Assembly (NCBI RefSeq): GCF_001404985.1
Contig: NZ_JRLF01000011.1
Coordinates: 186,001 to 250,000 of the forward strand
DNA: 64,000 bases
Reading direction: 5' to 3'
From: Flavobacterium aquidurense
Lineage (GTDB): Bacteria; Bacteroidota; Bacteroidia; Flavobacteriales; Flavobacteriaceae
Position 1 is the stretch's first letter. Every line of letters begins with the position of its first letter. Positions 53,100-62,628 of the stretch are shown here, in pieces. The notes under the pieces were generated by a model, which was given only the letters and a program-made list of their open reading frames with translations, was not told where the DNA came from and did not search any database. Made by a program: the position numbers and the translations under genes.

Positions 53100-53519
53100 A
53101 TGGATATTACAATTCAACTTGTCTGGTTATTTACTCTGGCTATCCCTATAGCTTGTATTAGCTGGACTGTCACGCATGAAGAAATATTTAAAGAACCCCG
53201 TGACTGGTGTGTCAAACATTCTAAAAACGATCGGACCATTTTAGCCAGAAAGGCATTTTATCTCTTTACATGCGAATATTGTTTTAGCCATTATGTCACA
53301 ATTGTTTTTTTAATCCTTTGTAATTATAAACTTTTGCTAAATGATTGGCGCGGCTATATTTTGGCAGGATTTTCGCTGGTTTTTGTAGCAAATGTTTATA
53401 TGAGCCTTTTTGCTTTATTAAGACAGGCTATTAAAAAAGAAAAGGTAGAAATCGAAAAAATTGAGATTGAGAAAATTGAAATTGAGAACGAAATAGATAG
53501 TGAGAAACTATCTTCATAA
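53100..53519 (+). CDS. Small membrane protein with CEYCFSHY motif and EIEKIE tail
   Basis: The 139 residues have membrane helices at about 5-25, 62-78 and 85-108. A cytoplasmic or periplasmic loop has FTCEYCFSHYV (about 56-66), resembling the CPYCxSHW motif of DUF1360-like membrane proteins, and could bind a metal. The C-terminus is a charged repeat EIEKIEIEKIEIE, probably a short coiled coil. Function unknown. 30 bp upstream of another small membrane protein gene. Confidence 0.72.
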   Translation: MDITIQLVWLFTLAIPIACISWTVTHEEIFKEPRDWCVKHSKNDRTILARKAFYLFTCEYCFSHYVTIVFLILCNYKLLLNDWRGYILAGFSLVFVANVYMSLFALLRQAIKKEKVEIEKIEIEKIEIENEIDSEKLSS

Positions 53520-53549
53520 TAAAAGTTAACTAAATAAATTAGATAAATC

Positions 53550-53831
53550 ATGGAAAATTTAAATTTTATAGACCCATTATTGCACGGAATTACTCCTGAA
53601 ACAGTAGGAAACAAAATACCAAATCTTTCTGTAAAACACTTACTTTGTGCTGGAGTAGGTTCAATTATAGTTGGTGCTGCATTAAAAAAAGCAGGACAAA
53701 ATAAAGCCGGTGCCATAGTAGGAAGTCTTGCTTTGCCATTACTGGCTTCAGCATTTTATAAGCAAATTTCGAAAAAAAATAAAGAAAAAAGAGAAAGCAA
53801 CGAAAGCAGTGGTATCGAATATAATCACTAA
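53550..53831 (+). CDS. Small hypothetical membrane protein
   Basis: The 93 residues have two hydrophobic Gly/Ala-rich stretches (about 31-44 and 55-72) separated by KKAGQNKAG, then a charged tail with many Lys and Ser. No family recognised. Likely co-transcribed with the preceding small membrane protein gene. The terminator at 53981-54015 ends the unit. Confidence 0.6.
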   Translation: MENLNFIDPLLHGITPETVGNKIPNLSVKHLLCAGVGSIIVGAALKKAGQNKAGAIVGSLALPLLASAFYKQISKKNKEKRESNESSGIEYNH

Positions 53832-53980
53832 ATTTGTTTGAGGTTTTCTGTTTCAGGTTCCCAAACAAACAACCAACAAAAGAGATATTGGTTAGCCACC
53901 AATTCATTGATTATGCTACATCATCAGCTAGAAAAGATTCGTGAATTGATGGCTATTTTTATAGAATATCATTATAAAAC

Positions 53981-54015
53981 AAAAAAGCCTGTAAAATTAT
54001 TTACAGGCTTTTTTG
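53981..54015. terminator. Strong bidirectional-type terminator
   Basis: Arms AAGCCTGTAAA and TTTACAGGCTT around ATTA, with A6 before and T6 after, lying between the plus-strand membrane protein genes and the minus-strand SpoIIAA-like gene. Confidence 0.88.
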
Positions 54016-54112
54016 TTTTTTTGACTTTGCTGTGCTAAAATAGAATTTACTTAAAGTGAATCATGCAGCAGCTTAAAATAAATTACTCTTAACAATCAAA
54101 TTCCAGGTATTG

Positions 54113-54487
54113 TTATTTAACCTGAATATTTCCTTCGACCCAATTCAGGGCCTTATTAAAATCTATTTTTTTAAATCCTTTAAATTCTCCCGGAACGACA
54201 TAACTAAACCCGTTAGTGAAAGTAATTATCTCATCAGAATCCGTAACGATGGCAGCCCTGTTCCATTTTCCAAGATGTTTCAATCCAAGTAGCGCATCCT
54301 GAAGCCAGGCTCCTGCAGTGAAATTTTGAATATCAGTATCTAAAACTAACAAAAAATTGATTTCATTAATTTGTTTTACCAAATGTTCTACGGAAGGAAC
54401 AACTACACGCAAAAAATCTTCTTTGGTTACTTCTGCCAATGCTCTGAAAGCTACAATATTGTCTGTTGTATCGATTTGATGTATCAT
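54113..54487 (-). CDS. SpoIIAA-like (STAS-related) protein
   Basis: The 124-residue soluble protein fits the SpoIIAA-like family (PF11964): alternating strands and helices with FLLVLDTDIQNFTAGAWLQDALLGLKHLGKWNRAAIVTD covering residues 44-82. The Ser phosphorylated in true SpoIIAA anti-anti-sigma factors is not evident. Function unknown; the family may bind lipids or act in stress signalling. Monocistronic. Confidence 0.85.
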   Translation of the reverse strand: MIHQIDTTDNIVAFRALAEVTKEDFLRVVVPSVEHLVKQINEINFLLVLDTDIQNFTAGAWLQDALLGLKHLGKWNRAAIVTDSDEIITFTNGFSYVVPGEFKGFKKIDFNKALNWVEGNIQVK

Positions 54488-54637
54488 TTTATTTTCTTTT
54501 TTGAATTATTCTATTTTGATTTTTATTTCTTTTTTTGATAATTACTTTCAAATTTACGTCTACAATTACTATCCTGATTTATAATATCTCATTCTATTTT
54601 TACATTATAACTATCTCTTTTTTAATAATATAATAAA

Positions 54638-54677
54638 CAAAAAAAGCAGATGAAAAATATTTTTCATCCGCTTTTTA
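54638..54677 (-). terminator. Intrinsic terminator of the alcohol dehydrogenase gene
   Basis: Arms AAAAAGC-GATGAAAAA and TTTTTCATC-GCTTTTT (one mismatch) around TA, flanked by A/T runs, 22 bp after the dehydrogenase stop codon on the minus strand. Confidence 0.8.
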
Positions 54678-54699
54678 ATTGATTAATTTAATGTTGGTA

Positions 54700-55725
54700 T
54701 TACGGAACTAAAACCGCTCTTCCTTTTATCTGTCCACGTCTTAATTTATCATAAACTTCAAGTGCCTGATCTAAACTGTATTTTTCAATTTCGATATGGA
54801 TTTTTTTCTGTAATGCAAGTCCAATTACCTCCATTAATTCAGTTCTGGATCCCCAATACGGATTACTTACGCTTACACCCACAGGCAATCCGCCTACTTT
54901 ATAGTCATATTCTCCTCCTCCTAATCCCACTATTGTCAAATCTCCGTCCAGACCAATAATCTTAGTTCCTAAGGCAACGGTTGATGAAGCTCCTACAAAA
55001 TCAAGTACTACTTTTGCTTTTTTGATTCCCGTGATTTTTTGTATTTGCTCTGCAGCGTCTTTATCAGTAGAATTTACAGTATAAGAAGCCCCTAATTCCT
55101 TAGCAAATGCCAGTCTTTCAGGAGTTATATCACAAGCAATAATAGTTGAACCGCACATTTCTGTCAAAATCTGAAGTGCAACATGTCCCAATCCTCCTAC
55201 TCCTATTACAACAACATATTCATCAGGCATTAACTTGTGTAACGAACGCTTAATCGCTGAATATGGTGTCAAAGCTGCATCTGTCAATGGAGCTGCAATA
55301 ACGGGATCTAAATCATGAATGGGTACTAATAAACGTGAGGAAGGCACCAGCATATAGTCTGCCATACCACCATTTAAACCAAGTCCGCCACCAAAAGGAA
55401 GTTCAGAATGATGGTCACAATAGTTTTCGCTAGAATGCTGGCAAGGCTTGCAATGCCCGCATCCCCAGGGTCCGTAAACTAAAACGGCATCTCCTTTTTT
55501 AAACCCTTTTACATCTTCTCCGACCTCTTCGACCCAACCCGCATTTTCATGTCCCAGTGTAAAAGTAACTCCGGAAACCAAACCTTCATCAATTACATGC
55601 AAATCAGAATGGCAAACACCGGCACCTCCAATTTTTAATAATACTTCATCTCCTTTAGGTGAAGGTTTTTCTAAATCATTTACAACCCTTACCTCTTTAT
55701 TACCAAAAAATCGTACTGCTTTCAT
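54700..55725 (-). CDS. Zinc-dependent alcohol dehydrogenase (MDR superfamily)
   Basis: The 341-residue enzyme oxidises alcohols or reduces aldehydes with NAD(P). Catalytic zinc ligands are Cys38 (GVCHSD), His60 (GHENAG) and a later Cys; structural zinc is held by CGHCKPCQHSSENYC (four Cys). The Rossmann motif is VIGVGGLGHVALQI, with an acidic residue in ACDITPE suggesting NAD. Monocistronic, closed by a terminator. It lies downstream of the SusD gene but behind that gene's own terminator. Confidence 0.93.
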   Translation of the reverse strand: MKAVRFFGNKEVRVVNDLEKPSPKGDEVLLKIGGAGVCHSDLHVIDEGLVSGVTFTLGHENAGWVEEVGEDVKGFKKGDAVLVYGPWGCGHCKPCQHSSENYCDHHSELPFGGGLGLNGGMADYMLVPSSRLLVPIHDLDPVIAAPLTDAALTPYSAIKRSLHKLMPDEYVVVIGVGGLGHVALQILTEMCGSTIIACDITPERLAFAKELGASYTVNSTDKDAAEQIQKITGIKKAKVVLDFVGASSTVALGTKIIGLDGDLTIVGLGGGEYDYKVGGLPVGVSVSNPYWGSRTELMEVIGLALQKKIHIEIEKYSLDQALEVYDKLRRGQIKGRAVLVP

Positions 55726-55892
55726 GAGAATTTATTTTAAAAATTATCTCACTAAATTAAATAATATATAAGTAAATGATTACTCTTTTAAAGCATTTGT
55801 GTATTTATTAACTTACAATGTTAAATTAATAAATTGAAGTTGATATTAAAAAACAAGATAGTTCGTTAAGATTTATGCAAAGCAGATTAATA

Positions 55893-55924
55893 ACAAAAGC
55901 CCATTTCTTTCGAAACAGGCTCTT
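55893..55924 (-). terminator. Intrinsic terminator of the second SusC/SusD operon
   Basis: On the minus strand AGCCTGTTTC and GAAATGGGCT pair over 10 bp (two G-U pairs) around GAAA, followed by TTTTG; it lies 36 bp after the SusD stop codon. Confidence 0.75.
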
Positions 55925-55959
55925 TGTAAAAAAAATAAAAATAAACTAACACAAAATTT

Positions 55960-57732
55960 TTAATTGTATCCTTGATTTTGTTGGAATACCTTTTGGTCTA
56001 TAACGGTTTGCGGAATTGGAAATACTCTTCTAAAAGGTTGAGAAGCTGCTTTTGCAGTTCCTGGCAAGTCAAATTTTCCAAAACGAATACTTTGTGGCCT
56101 TCTTTGTAACTCCCAGTACAATTCGAAACCTAATTCTTTATACAATTGTTCTGAGTCTAAAGAGGTAAGTGCTTTTCCCGGAGCGTTTGCAAATAATGAT
56201 TCTCTTTTTCTGCTTGTACGCAGTTTATTAAGATCGATCATGGCAAGACCATTGTTTCCTTTTCTGAAATATGCTTCGGCTCTCATGGCATAAATTCCTC
56301 CTAAACGGAATAACGGAATATCAACATTACTGTTACCATTTCCTCCTTCAGGATCAAATTCATATTTAAAAACACGAGCTCCCTGATTGATTTCGTTTTG
56401 AGCAAAAACAGATTTTGTAGGGTCTGCAAATGTTAATGATGGTGTAAAATTCATTCTTGTACCTGTACTTTTTTCCATAACCAATGGAGAAACCTTGATA
56501 CGGTTCCCTATCATTTCTAGAGATCCCGAAGCCAATAATACAGGACCATATTGAAGTCCGGCCTGAATTCCTCTGTTAAAATGGAACCAAGGCAATGCCG
56601 GGCTGCTTTTAGGTACGATATCTGTTGCAGGAACACTTACATCTGTACCATCGTTCATAAACCATGTACCATCAGCATATTGGTAATGTTGTTCAAATCT
56701 TGGATCGTCATGATTACCATTCCATGATGCGTAGAATTCAGGAGTTATACAAGCTGCATTTGTTCCTCTGTTTGCAGCAGATGTTCTCTGGTTACGCTCC
56801 ATACACACATAAGCAAAACTGTTTGAACCATTACGGATATAATCTATCTTTTGAGAAATGGCAAAAATAAGTTCTTTACCATTATCGTTATCTCTTGCAA
56901 AGTTTTTAAAGAAATCACTTTCTAAACTAAATCTTCCTGAATCGATTAATAATGATGTATAATAAATTACACGATCCATATCAGATCCTGTTGATCCGGC
57001 TACGGCAGCTTCATTAAAATTAAAACCTGAAGAAGCATTGTAGCGGTCTTTTAACACAGCACGATTTAAATACATAGTACTTAAAAAAGCATAAGCAGCT
57101 TGTTTTGTAAATCTTCCGTGGTGCGTACGCTGTGTACCAAGATCAGCTAAATTTGGTATTAAAGCCTCAACATCAGTAATCAATTTGTCAATCTCAGTCT
57201 CAGCCTTTAAAATTTGCAAAGGTGCATCTACATTCAACGGATCTCTAAATGGCGCTTGTCCGTAAAGATCTAATGTAGTATAGGTATAATAAGCCAAAAG
57301 TGCTTTAGATTCTGCTAAAAATAAAGCCTTTTCCGGAAAAGAAGTTTCTTCTGCTGACTTAATTGCAGTCAAAGAACGCGTAATTCCGTTTGTCAGTAAA
57401 TCCCAGTTACTTACAATAATAGCATTACTTGAAGTCCATGTAAATTCGTGCATGTCCCTCCATTTTCCACCATCTCCCCAGTCACTTCCGCGAGTTGGTA
57501 AAATAGCTTCGTCTGTAGTGTATTCCTGCATGGCAAAAACAGCTCCGTGATCTACAAAGGTCCCGTCTCCAAGTCTGTCATAAGCAGCTGCAAGTGCACC
57601 TGCCGGATCTGTAGCGTCAGTTCCTAATTTTTCATCTAATACAACTTCATCAAGATCTGTACAGCTGTTTAAAAGAAAAATAAAAGAGAATATTGTTATA
57701 ATTTTTAGGCTAAAAAATGTCTTTGTCTTCAT
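55960..57732 (-). CDS. SusD/RagB-family outer-membrane lipoprotein (second locus)
   Basis: The 590-residue surface lipoprotein has the lipobox LLNSC (Cys24) and SusD helical repeats, with SKALLAYYTYTTLDLYGQAPFRDP in the N-terminal third and LGGIYAMRAEAYFRKGNNGLAMIDLNKLRTSR and LYKELGFELYWELQRRPQSIRFGKF near the end. Starts 3 bp after the SusC gene. Its length is normal for glycan-binding SusD proteins. Substrate unknown; no glycosidase gene follows. Confidence 0.95.
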   Translation of the reverse strand: MKTKTFFSLKIITIFSFIFLLNSCTDLDEVVLDEKLGTDATDPAGALAAAYDRLGDGTFVDHGAVFAMQEYTTDEAILPTRGSDWGDGGKWRDMHEFTWTSSNAIIVSNWDLLTNGITRSLTAIKSAEETSFPEKALFLAESKALLAYYTYTTLDLYGQAPFRDPLNVDAPLQILKAETEIDKLITDVEALIPNLADLGTQRTHHGRFTKQAAYAFLSTMYLNRAVLKDRYNASSGFNFNEAAVAGSTGSDMDRVIYYTSLLIDSGRFSLESDFFKNFARDNDNGKELIFAISQKIDYIRNGSNSFAYVCMERNQRTSAANRGTNAACITPEFYASWNGNHDDPRFEQHYQYADGTWFMNDGTDVSVPATDIVPKSSPALPWFHFNRGIQAGLQYGPVLLASGSLEMIGNRIKVSPLVMEKSTGTRMNFTPSLTFADPTKSVFAQNEINQGARVFKYEFDPEGGNGNSNVDIPLFRLGGIYAMRAEAYFRKGNNGLAMIDLNKLRTSRKRESLFANAPGKALTSLDSEQLYKELGFELYWELQRRPQSIRFGKFDLPGTAKAASQPFRRVFPIPQTVIDQKVFQQNQGYN

Positions 57733-57735
57733 GAT

Positions 57736-60700
57736 TTATAATTTTAAAGTTGCTCCGAAACTGAACGTTCTCGAAGTTGGATAACTAGCGTAATCAATAC
57801 CAATAGATTGGTTTCCTCCGTTAGATTTCGGGCTGTTGATTAACGGATCGTAACCTGTATAATTCGTAATAGTAATTAAGTTTTGACCTGTTACATAAAG
57901 TGTTAATCCGTTTAACCAGTTTACTCCTTTCAGATCAAAATTGTACCCAATACGAGCAGTATTCAATCTGATAAAATCTGATTTCTCTAAGAATAATGTA
58001 GATAATGTTGGAGCATTTGTTGCGTTTGCACCAGATTCATAATATCCTGTAGCAACATTTCGGTCAGAAGCCAGGTTGTTAATATTTAAGGCGTTCAATC
58101 CTGTATTATTTAACAAATAACCTCCGGTTTGACCAATGATAGAGAATGAAAACGTAAAGTTTTTATATCTCATATCACTATTAAATCCGTAGTAAAAAGT
58201 TGGCAAAGCCCCTTCGATAATGATTCTGTCGCTATTATCAATTTTACCGTCTCCGTTTTGATCTTTAAAAATATTTCCTCCTTTACTGTCAAAACCAATA
58301 TGCTCCAACAAATAAAATGAACCTGCAGCGTAACCGCTTTTGTAAATATTAGCATTTACTCCTGATTGTCCAGGTCCTGAAATAGTTCCTGTTAAGATTT
58401 CTGAAACCGGTAAATCCTCAATTATATTTTTTAAGGTTGCCCCGTTCATATCCACATTCCAGGTAAAGTTTTTAGTATCAACTAATTTTGAACCAAGCAT
58501 AAACTCAAATCCTTTGTTAACGATTTTTCCATCGATATTAGTCCAAACTGTTGTTGTTGGTTTTAAAGGACTTGAAGGAACGTTTAAGATTGCATCTGTA
58601 GTAGTTTTATTGAAGTAATCCAGAGTTCCGTATAATTTGTCACCCCATAAATTAAAATCTAAACCTAAGTTGGCCTGAGTAACTACTTCCCATTTTAAAT
58701 CAGGATTGGCTGTTCTGGTTACAGAAACTCCGTTTACCAGACTCAAATCATCATATAAATAATATCCATCAGGACCGGATAAGGAATAACTTGCTTTTGT
58801 CAGTTTGTTTTGAACTTCCTGATTTCCTGTTTGTCCCCAGCTCGCTCTTAACTTTAAGTTGTTTATAGCCGTTACATTTTCTAAGAAACTTTCTTTAGAA
58901 ATATTCCATCCTAAAGCAAATGAAGGAAAGTAACCGTATTTGTTATTATCACCAAAGCGAGTCGAACCGTCAGCTCTCATAGAAGCTGTTAAAAGGTATT
59001 TATCATTAAAGGTGTAATTTAATCTTCCAAAGTAAGACTGCAATTCGTTTTCCTGAGCATAACCTGTCGTTCCGGATTGTGTTCCTGCAAAACCAGGATT
59101 AATAGATGGTTTGATACCAACACCTTGCGCAGAGATTCCGTCGATACTGAAACTTGTTCCTGATCTTTCAAATTTTTGATAAGAGAAACCTCCCAAGACC
59201 TCAAATTTATGTTTGTCCAGCAATAAATTATAAGTCAGATAATGCTCAACCAAAGAGTTTTTAGAGTCTAAATTATTCTGAACGTATTTCCCTTTTGGAT
59301 TTAAATCAGTTACGTTTGGATAAATTGTTGTGTTTCTTTCTGCTGTAGAACGATCGATACCAATGTTTAGTTTATATTCTAATCCGTCAATAATTCTTAG
59401 CGAAGCTTCAAGATTTCCTAAAACTCTAAGCGTACGTGTTTGATCCTCATAAATACTCAATAAATAAGCAGGATTATAATGCGCATTCATGTTAAAGTTG
59501 GTATACTTTCCGTTAGCATCAAAAACTGATCTTGTTGGGTTTGCCATCAAAGTATGCACAATCAACTGTCCGTTTGAACCTCCGTCATCGCTGGTAGGAA
59601 CTCCATCATCTTTAGTTTCACTAGCTGTAAGATTCACTTTTACTTTTAAACGTTTGTTATCCAGAAAAGATTCGGCAGCATTAATTCTACCTGACATACG
59701 TTTGAAATTACTGTTGCGAATAATACCTTCCTGATCCATTTGTGCTACAGATGCGTAGTAGTTTCCGGATTCTGTTTGTTTAGAAAAAGACAAAGCATTA
59801 TTTTTTGTAACTGCAGTTCTGTAAATTACATCTTGCCAGTCTGTGTTTCCGCCATGATCAAAAGCAGGTTCTTTAATTGCGCCTCTATATTGGCTTGCAC
59901 TTAAAACATCCAGTTTATTTGCCACAGTCGAAAGTCCTGTATAAGTATCAAAAGTCAAAGTTCCTTCGCCTTTAGATCCTTTTTTAGTCGTTACCAAAAC
60001 AACTCCGTTAGATCCTCTTGCACCATAAATAGCTGCTGCAGATGCATCTTTAAGAACTGTAATAGATTCGATATCACTGCTGTTTAAAAAGTTCAACGGG
60101 TTTTTTGCTGCAGATGCACCAAAACCTACGTTTGTTCCTGATGGGCTCACATCGTCGTTTGCCAACGGAACACCGTCTACTACGAACAAAGGAGTACTTC
60201 CGCTTCTAATAGATCCAACTCCACGAATCGTAACATTTACGCCAGCTCCCGGTTCACCGCTTGTGCTTACAACACGAACACCGGCAACTTTTCCTTGTAA
60301 TAAATTATCAGGCGAAATATTGATTCCCTGCTTAAAATTTGCCGCCTGAAGTTGCGTAACAGCTCCAGTTACATCTTTTTTAGATTGTTTACCGTAACCT
60401 ACAACCAAAACCTCGTTTAACTCGGCTGTATTTGGTTCTAACTGAATGGTCATAAAACTATTTTGTACCGTAACTGTTTTCGTTTTATATCCCATGTACG
60501 AAACCTCGATCGTTTTTCCTTCACCAATAGTAATTTCAAATTCTCCGTCGAAATTAGTAACTGTTGAGTTTGTAGAACTCGTTTCCATAATGGTTGCACC
60601 AGGAATTGGCACTTTGTTTTCATCAACAATTTTTCCTTTTACTTTAACTCTGTCAACTACTTTATTACTGATTGTTTTAGGAGCAATTGTTTTCTGGATT

Positions 60701-61020
60701 AAAACTAATTTGCCGTTAATACTATAATTGAAACTTGCTTTTTTAGATAAATCACTTAAAATCAAAGATATAGATTCGTTTGTATAATTTACCGTATAAA
60801 CAGTATTGTCAGCAATTATAGCTTGTCCGTAACTAAATTTATAGTCCGTTTGCTGTGTCAATTTTGAAAAAATAGAAACAAGTGTAGCTTTTTCTATTTT
60901 ATTTTTTACTTTTGATTCTCCTGAAAAATTAGTTTTACTGTAACCGCTTTGAACGGCCAGTAACGCCAGTACTAAAAAGACAATTCTCTTTAGATTTAAA
61001 TAGGTAAGTTTAAAATACAT
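57736..61020 (-). CDS. SusC/RagA-family TonB-dependent receptor with STN domain (second locus)
   Basis: The 1094 residues comprise a signal peptide (about 1-28), an STN domain (about 42-112), a carboxypeptidase-regulatory-like domain (about 124-195), a plug (from about 205, NEVLVVGYGKQSKKDVTGAVT) and a barrel ending in FSFGATLKL. SusC signatures LFVVDGVPLAND and ASAAAIYGARGSNGVVLVTTKKG are present. It signals through the adjacent FecR to the ECF sigma factor and imports its ligand with SusD. The start codon region carries a possible antisense promoter. Confidence 0.95.
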   Translation of the reverse strand: MYFKLTYLNLKRIVFLVLALLAVQSGYSKTNFSGESKVKNKIEKATLVSIFSKLTQQTDYKFSYGQAIIADNTVYTVNYTNESISLILSDLSKKASFNYSINGKLVLIQKTIAPKTISNKVVDRVKVKGKIVDENKVPIPGATIMETSSTNSTVTNFDGEFEITIGEGKTIEVSYMGYKTKTVTVQNSFMTIQLEPNTAELNEVLVVGYGKQSKKDVTGAVTQLQAANFKQGINISPDNLLQGKVAGVRVVSTSGEPGAGVNVTIRGVGSIRSGSTPLFVVDGVPLANDDVSPSGTNVGFGASAAKNPLNFLNSSDIESITVLKDASAAAIYGARGSNGVVLVTTKKGSKGEGTLTFDTYTGLSTVANKLDVLSASQYRGAIKEPAFDHGGNTDWQDVIYRTAVTKNNALSFSKQTESGNYYASVAQMDQEGIIRNSNFKRMSGRINAAESFLDNKRLKVKVNLTASETKDDGVPTSDDGGSNGQLIVHTLMANPTRSVFDANGKYTNFNMNAHYNPAYLLSIYEDQTRTLRVLGNLEASLRIIDGLEYKLNIGIDRSTAERNTTIYPNVTDLNPKGKYVQNNLDSKNSLVEHYLTYNLLLDKHKFEVLGGFSYQKFERSGTSFSIDGISAQGVGIKPSINPGFAGTQSGTTGYAQENELQSYFGRLNYTFNDKYLLTASMRADGSTRFGDNNKYGYFPSFALGWNISKESFLENVTAINNLKLRASWGQTGNQEVQNKLTKASYSLSGPDGYYLYDDLSLVNGVSVTRTANPDLKWEVVTQANLGLDFNLWGDKLYGTLDYFNKTTTDAILNVPSSPLKPTTTVWTNIDGKIVNKGFEFMLGSKLVDTKNFTWNVDMNGATLKNIIEDLPVSEILTGTISGPGQSGVNANIYKSGYAAGSFYLLEHIGFDSKGGNIFKDQNGDGKIDNSDRIIIEGALPTFYYGFNSDMRYKNFTFSFSIIGQTGGYLLNNTGLNALNINNLASDRNVATGYYESGANATNAPTLSTLFLEKSDFIRLNTARIGYNFDLKGVNWLNGLTLYVTGQNLITITNYTGYDPLINSPKSNGGNQSIGIDYASYPTSRTFSFGATLKL

Positions 61021-61091
61021 GATTTAAGTTATTGGTTTTTTTTACGATACTTAATGATAATGGGCAGTTGTTCTCAGCAACTGCTTTTTTT
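61019..61091 (+). ncRNA. Predicted antisense RNA over the second susC leader (DonS-like)
   Basis: On the plus strand (antisense to susC) TTC at 60984-60986 is followed after 18 bp by TAAGTTTA (61005-61012), a weaker match to TTG-N-TAnnTTTG but with the same spacing and place as at the first locus. About 45 nt further a hairpin and T7 tract end the predicted transcript of about 73 nt. Same architecture as at 4371-4440. Expression is not shown by sequence. Confidence 0.4.
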
Positions 61092-61092
61092 G
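61064..61092 (+). terminator. Intrinsic terminator facing against the second susC operon
   Basis: Perfect arms GCAGTTG and CAACTGC around a 7-nt loop, followed by TTTTTTT on the plus strand. No plus-strand protein gene lies upstream. In the operon direction it is preceded by A and lacks a U-tract. Confidence 0.75.
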
Positions 61093-61096
61093 TTTT

Positions 61097-62020
61097 TTAA
61101 TCCACTCTTACTATTTCGCCATAAACTTTAAATTTTAGGTTTGTGATATAATTTATTTGTTGCAGAATACTTTCTAACGTCGCATCTTTTTTAATGAATA
61201 CCGTTAGCGGAGTTGCCAATACACGCTCGTCATTGTATTGAAATGAAACACCGTATTTATATTGTAAAATGGTAATTACCTGTTTTAATGTAGTTTGATT
61301 TAGTGTAACATCTGTATTGTACCAATTGACCAAAAACGATTTATCTGCCAGTTGTTTGGTCAGTTTTTCTGCCGTAAACAAAGCTTCTTCGTTTGGGACC
61401 AGATCAACACTTTGTCCTTTTGCAGAAACATTTACTTTTCCGGTTACGACAATTACTTCGCATTTTGATTTTGATAACTGAATGTGAAAGGACGTTCCCA
61501 CAACTTTTGTTTTTATTTCGCCTGAGCTAATAATAAAAGGATGTGTTTTGTCTTTGGCAATTTCAAAAAATGCATTTCCTTTTAATAAAGAAACTTTTCT
61601 TTCGTCGCCCATAAATTTTTCAGGATACTGAAATGATGAGTTTGCTGCCAGATAAATTTTCGAGCCGTCACTTAATTCGATAGATTTGGGGATATCTGAC
61701 GTTTTAAATGATACTTGTTTTTCGGCTGTAACGTTTGGTCTATAGAAAAATCCTAAACCAACCAGAAAAAGAATGCTGGCAGCTGCCATATATTTTAAAT
61801 AAGGAGTAAAAGGTTTCTTCTTCCCTATTCTAATCTGAATATTGTCGTATATATGTTGAGAAACTTCATTTGGGTTTCCCATCAAGGTTTCGTCCCAATT
61901 TGAGTTTTGATATTCGTTTAAAGCAAAATCATTCAATAAATTTTCTTCTGCCTGAGAAGTTTTATTTTGGGAACTTTTATCGATAAGATATTCTAAACTA
62001 TGCTTGATTCTTTTTATCAT
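61097..62020 (-). CDS. FecR-family anti-sigma factor (second locus)
   Basis: The 307-residue protein (taking the ATG at MIKRIKHSLE) has a cytoplasmic N-terminus, a membrane helix (about 75-90, YMAAASILFLVGLGFF), a FecR domain with SDIPKSIELSDGSKIYLAANSSFQYPEKF and LLKGNAFFEIAKDKTHPF, and a C-terminal DUF4974 domain (about 230-300). An ATG 18 bp earlier is also possible. It lies between the ECF sigma gene and SusC as in the first locus. Confidence 0.93.
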   Translation of the reverse strand: MIKRIKHSLEYLIDKSSQNKTSQAEENLLNDFALNEYQNSNWDETLMGNPNEVSQHIYDNIQIRIGKKKPFTPYLKYMAAASILFLVGLGFFYRPNVTAEKQVSFKTSDIPKSIELSDGSKIYLAANSSFQYPEKFMGDERKVSLLKGNAFFEIAKDKTHPFIISSGEIKTKVVGTSFHIQLSKSKCEVIVVTGKVNVSAKGQSVDLVPNEEALFTAEKLTKQLADKSFLVNWYNTDVTLNQTTLKQVITILQYKYGVSFQYNDERVLATPLTVFIKKDATLESILQQINYITNLKFKVYGEIVRVD

Positions 62021-62103
62021 AATACTTGTTATTACCAATAAGTACCAGAATTGTAAAATCGTACTATCCAGAAATATTATGAAACCATTAACAGAAAGTT
62101 ATC

Positions 62104-62628
62104 TTAAAACTTTTGGTTCAAAATAATGAATGGAGCAAGCCAGGCAAGGTCTTTCAAGCCTTCGCGCAATTGTTTTAAGGCCGATGAAATTTGGTTTTTC
62201 ACCGTTTGTTTCGAGATTCCAAGTTCCTCTGCAATCTGATCAATTGACATATCCTGAAATTTATACATCAATAAAACTTCTTTTCGTTTCTCCGGAAGTT
62301 TATCTAATAAGGAATAAAGTAAATCCATTAATTCAGGATCGATCGAGCTGAAATGATCAATAATATAATCTTCGAATTTATCCTCAAGAATCGTCTTGTC
62401 AAATCTATTATTCTGGTAATGTTTGAAAACCTGATTTTTTACTGCACGAAACAAATAAGGTTCGATCGCATGAATATTCAAATCATCTTTTCGCTCCCAT
62501 AAATCAATAAATACATCCTGAACAATGTTCTGCGCCAAGTCTTTATCCTGAGTCATCGTATACGAAAAAGCATTTAGCTTTTTCCAGTAATCGTTATACG
62601 TTTTTTCAAATACTTCAGGGTTCTTCAT
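62104..62628 (-). CDS. ECF RNA polymerase sigma factor (second locus)
   Basis: The 174 residues have region 2 (about 10-75, with DLAQNIVQDVFIDLWERKDDL) and region 4 (about 115-165, MSIDQIAEELGISKQTVKNQISSALKQLRE). First gene of the minus-strand FecI-FecR-SusC-SusD set. It should direct transcription of the SusC/SusD genes when FecR is triggered. It is divergent from the PI-PLC gene across 268 bp. Confidence 0.94.
   Translation of the reverse strand: MKNPEVFEKTYNDYWKKLNAFSYTMTQDKDLAQNIVQDVFIDLWERKDDLNIHAIEPYLFRAVKNQVFKHYQNNRFDKTILEDKFEDYIIDHFSSIDPELMDLLYSLLDKLPEKRKEVLLMYKFQDMSIDQIAEELGISKQTVKNQISSALKQLREGLKDLAWLAPFIILNQKF

Noticed and set aside
53450..53500. Short repeats as a possible CRISPR-like or regulatory array
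   Set aside because: The repeats encode EIEKIE within a continuous reading frame and have no spacers.
53838..54038. Plus-strand ORF of 66 codons after the small membrane protein
   Set aside because: Its end runs through a strong intrinsic terminator and the product matches no pattern, so it is probably not translated.
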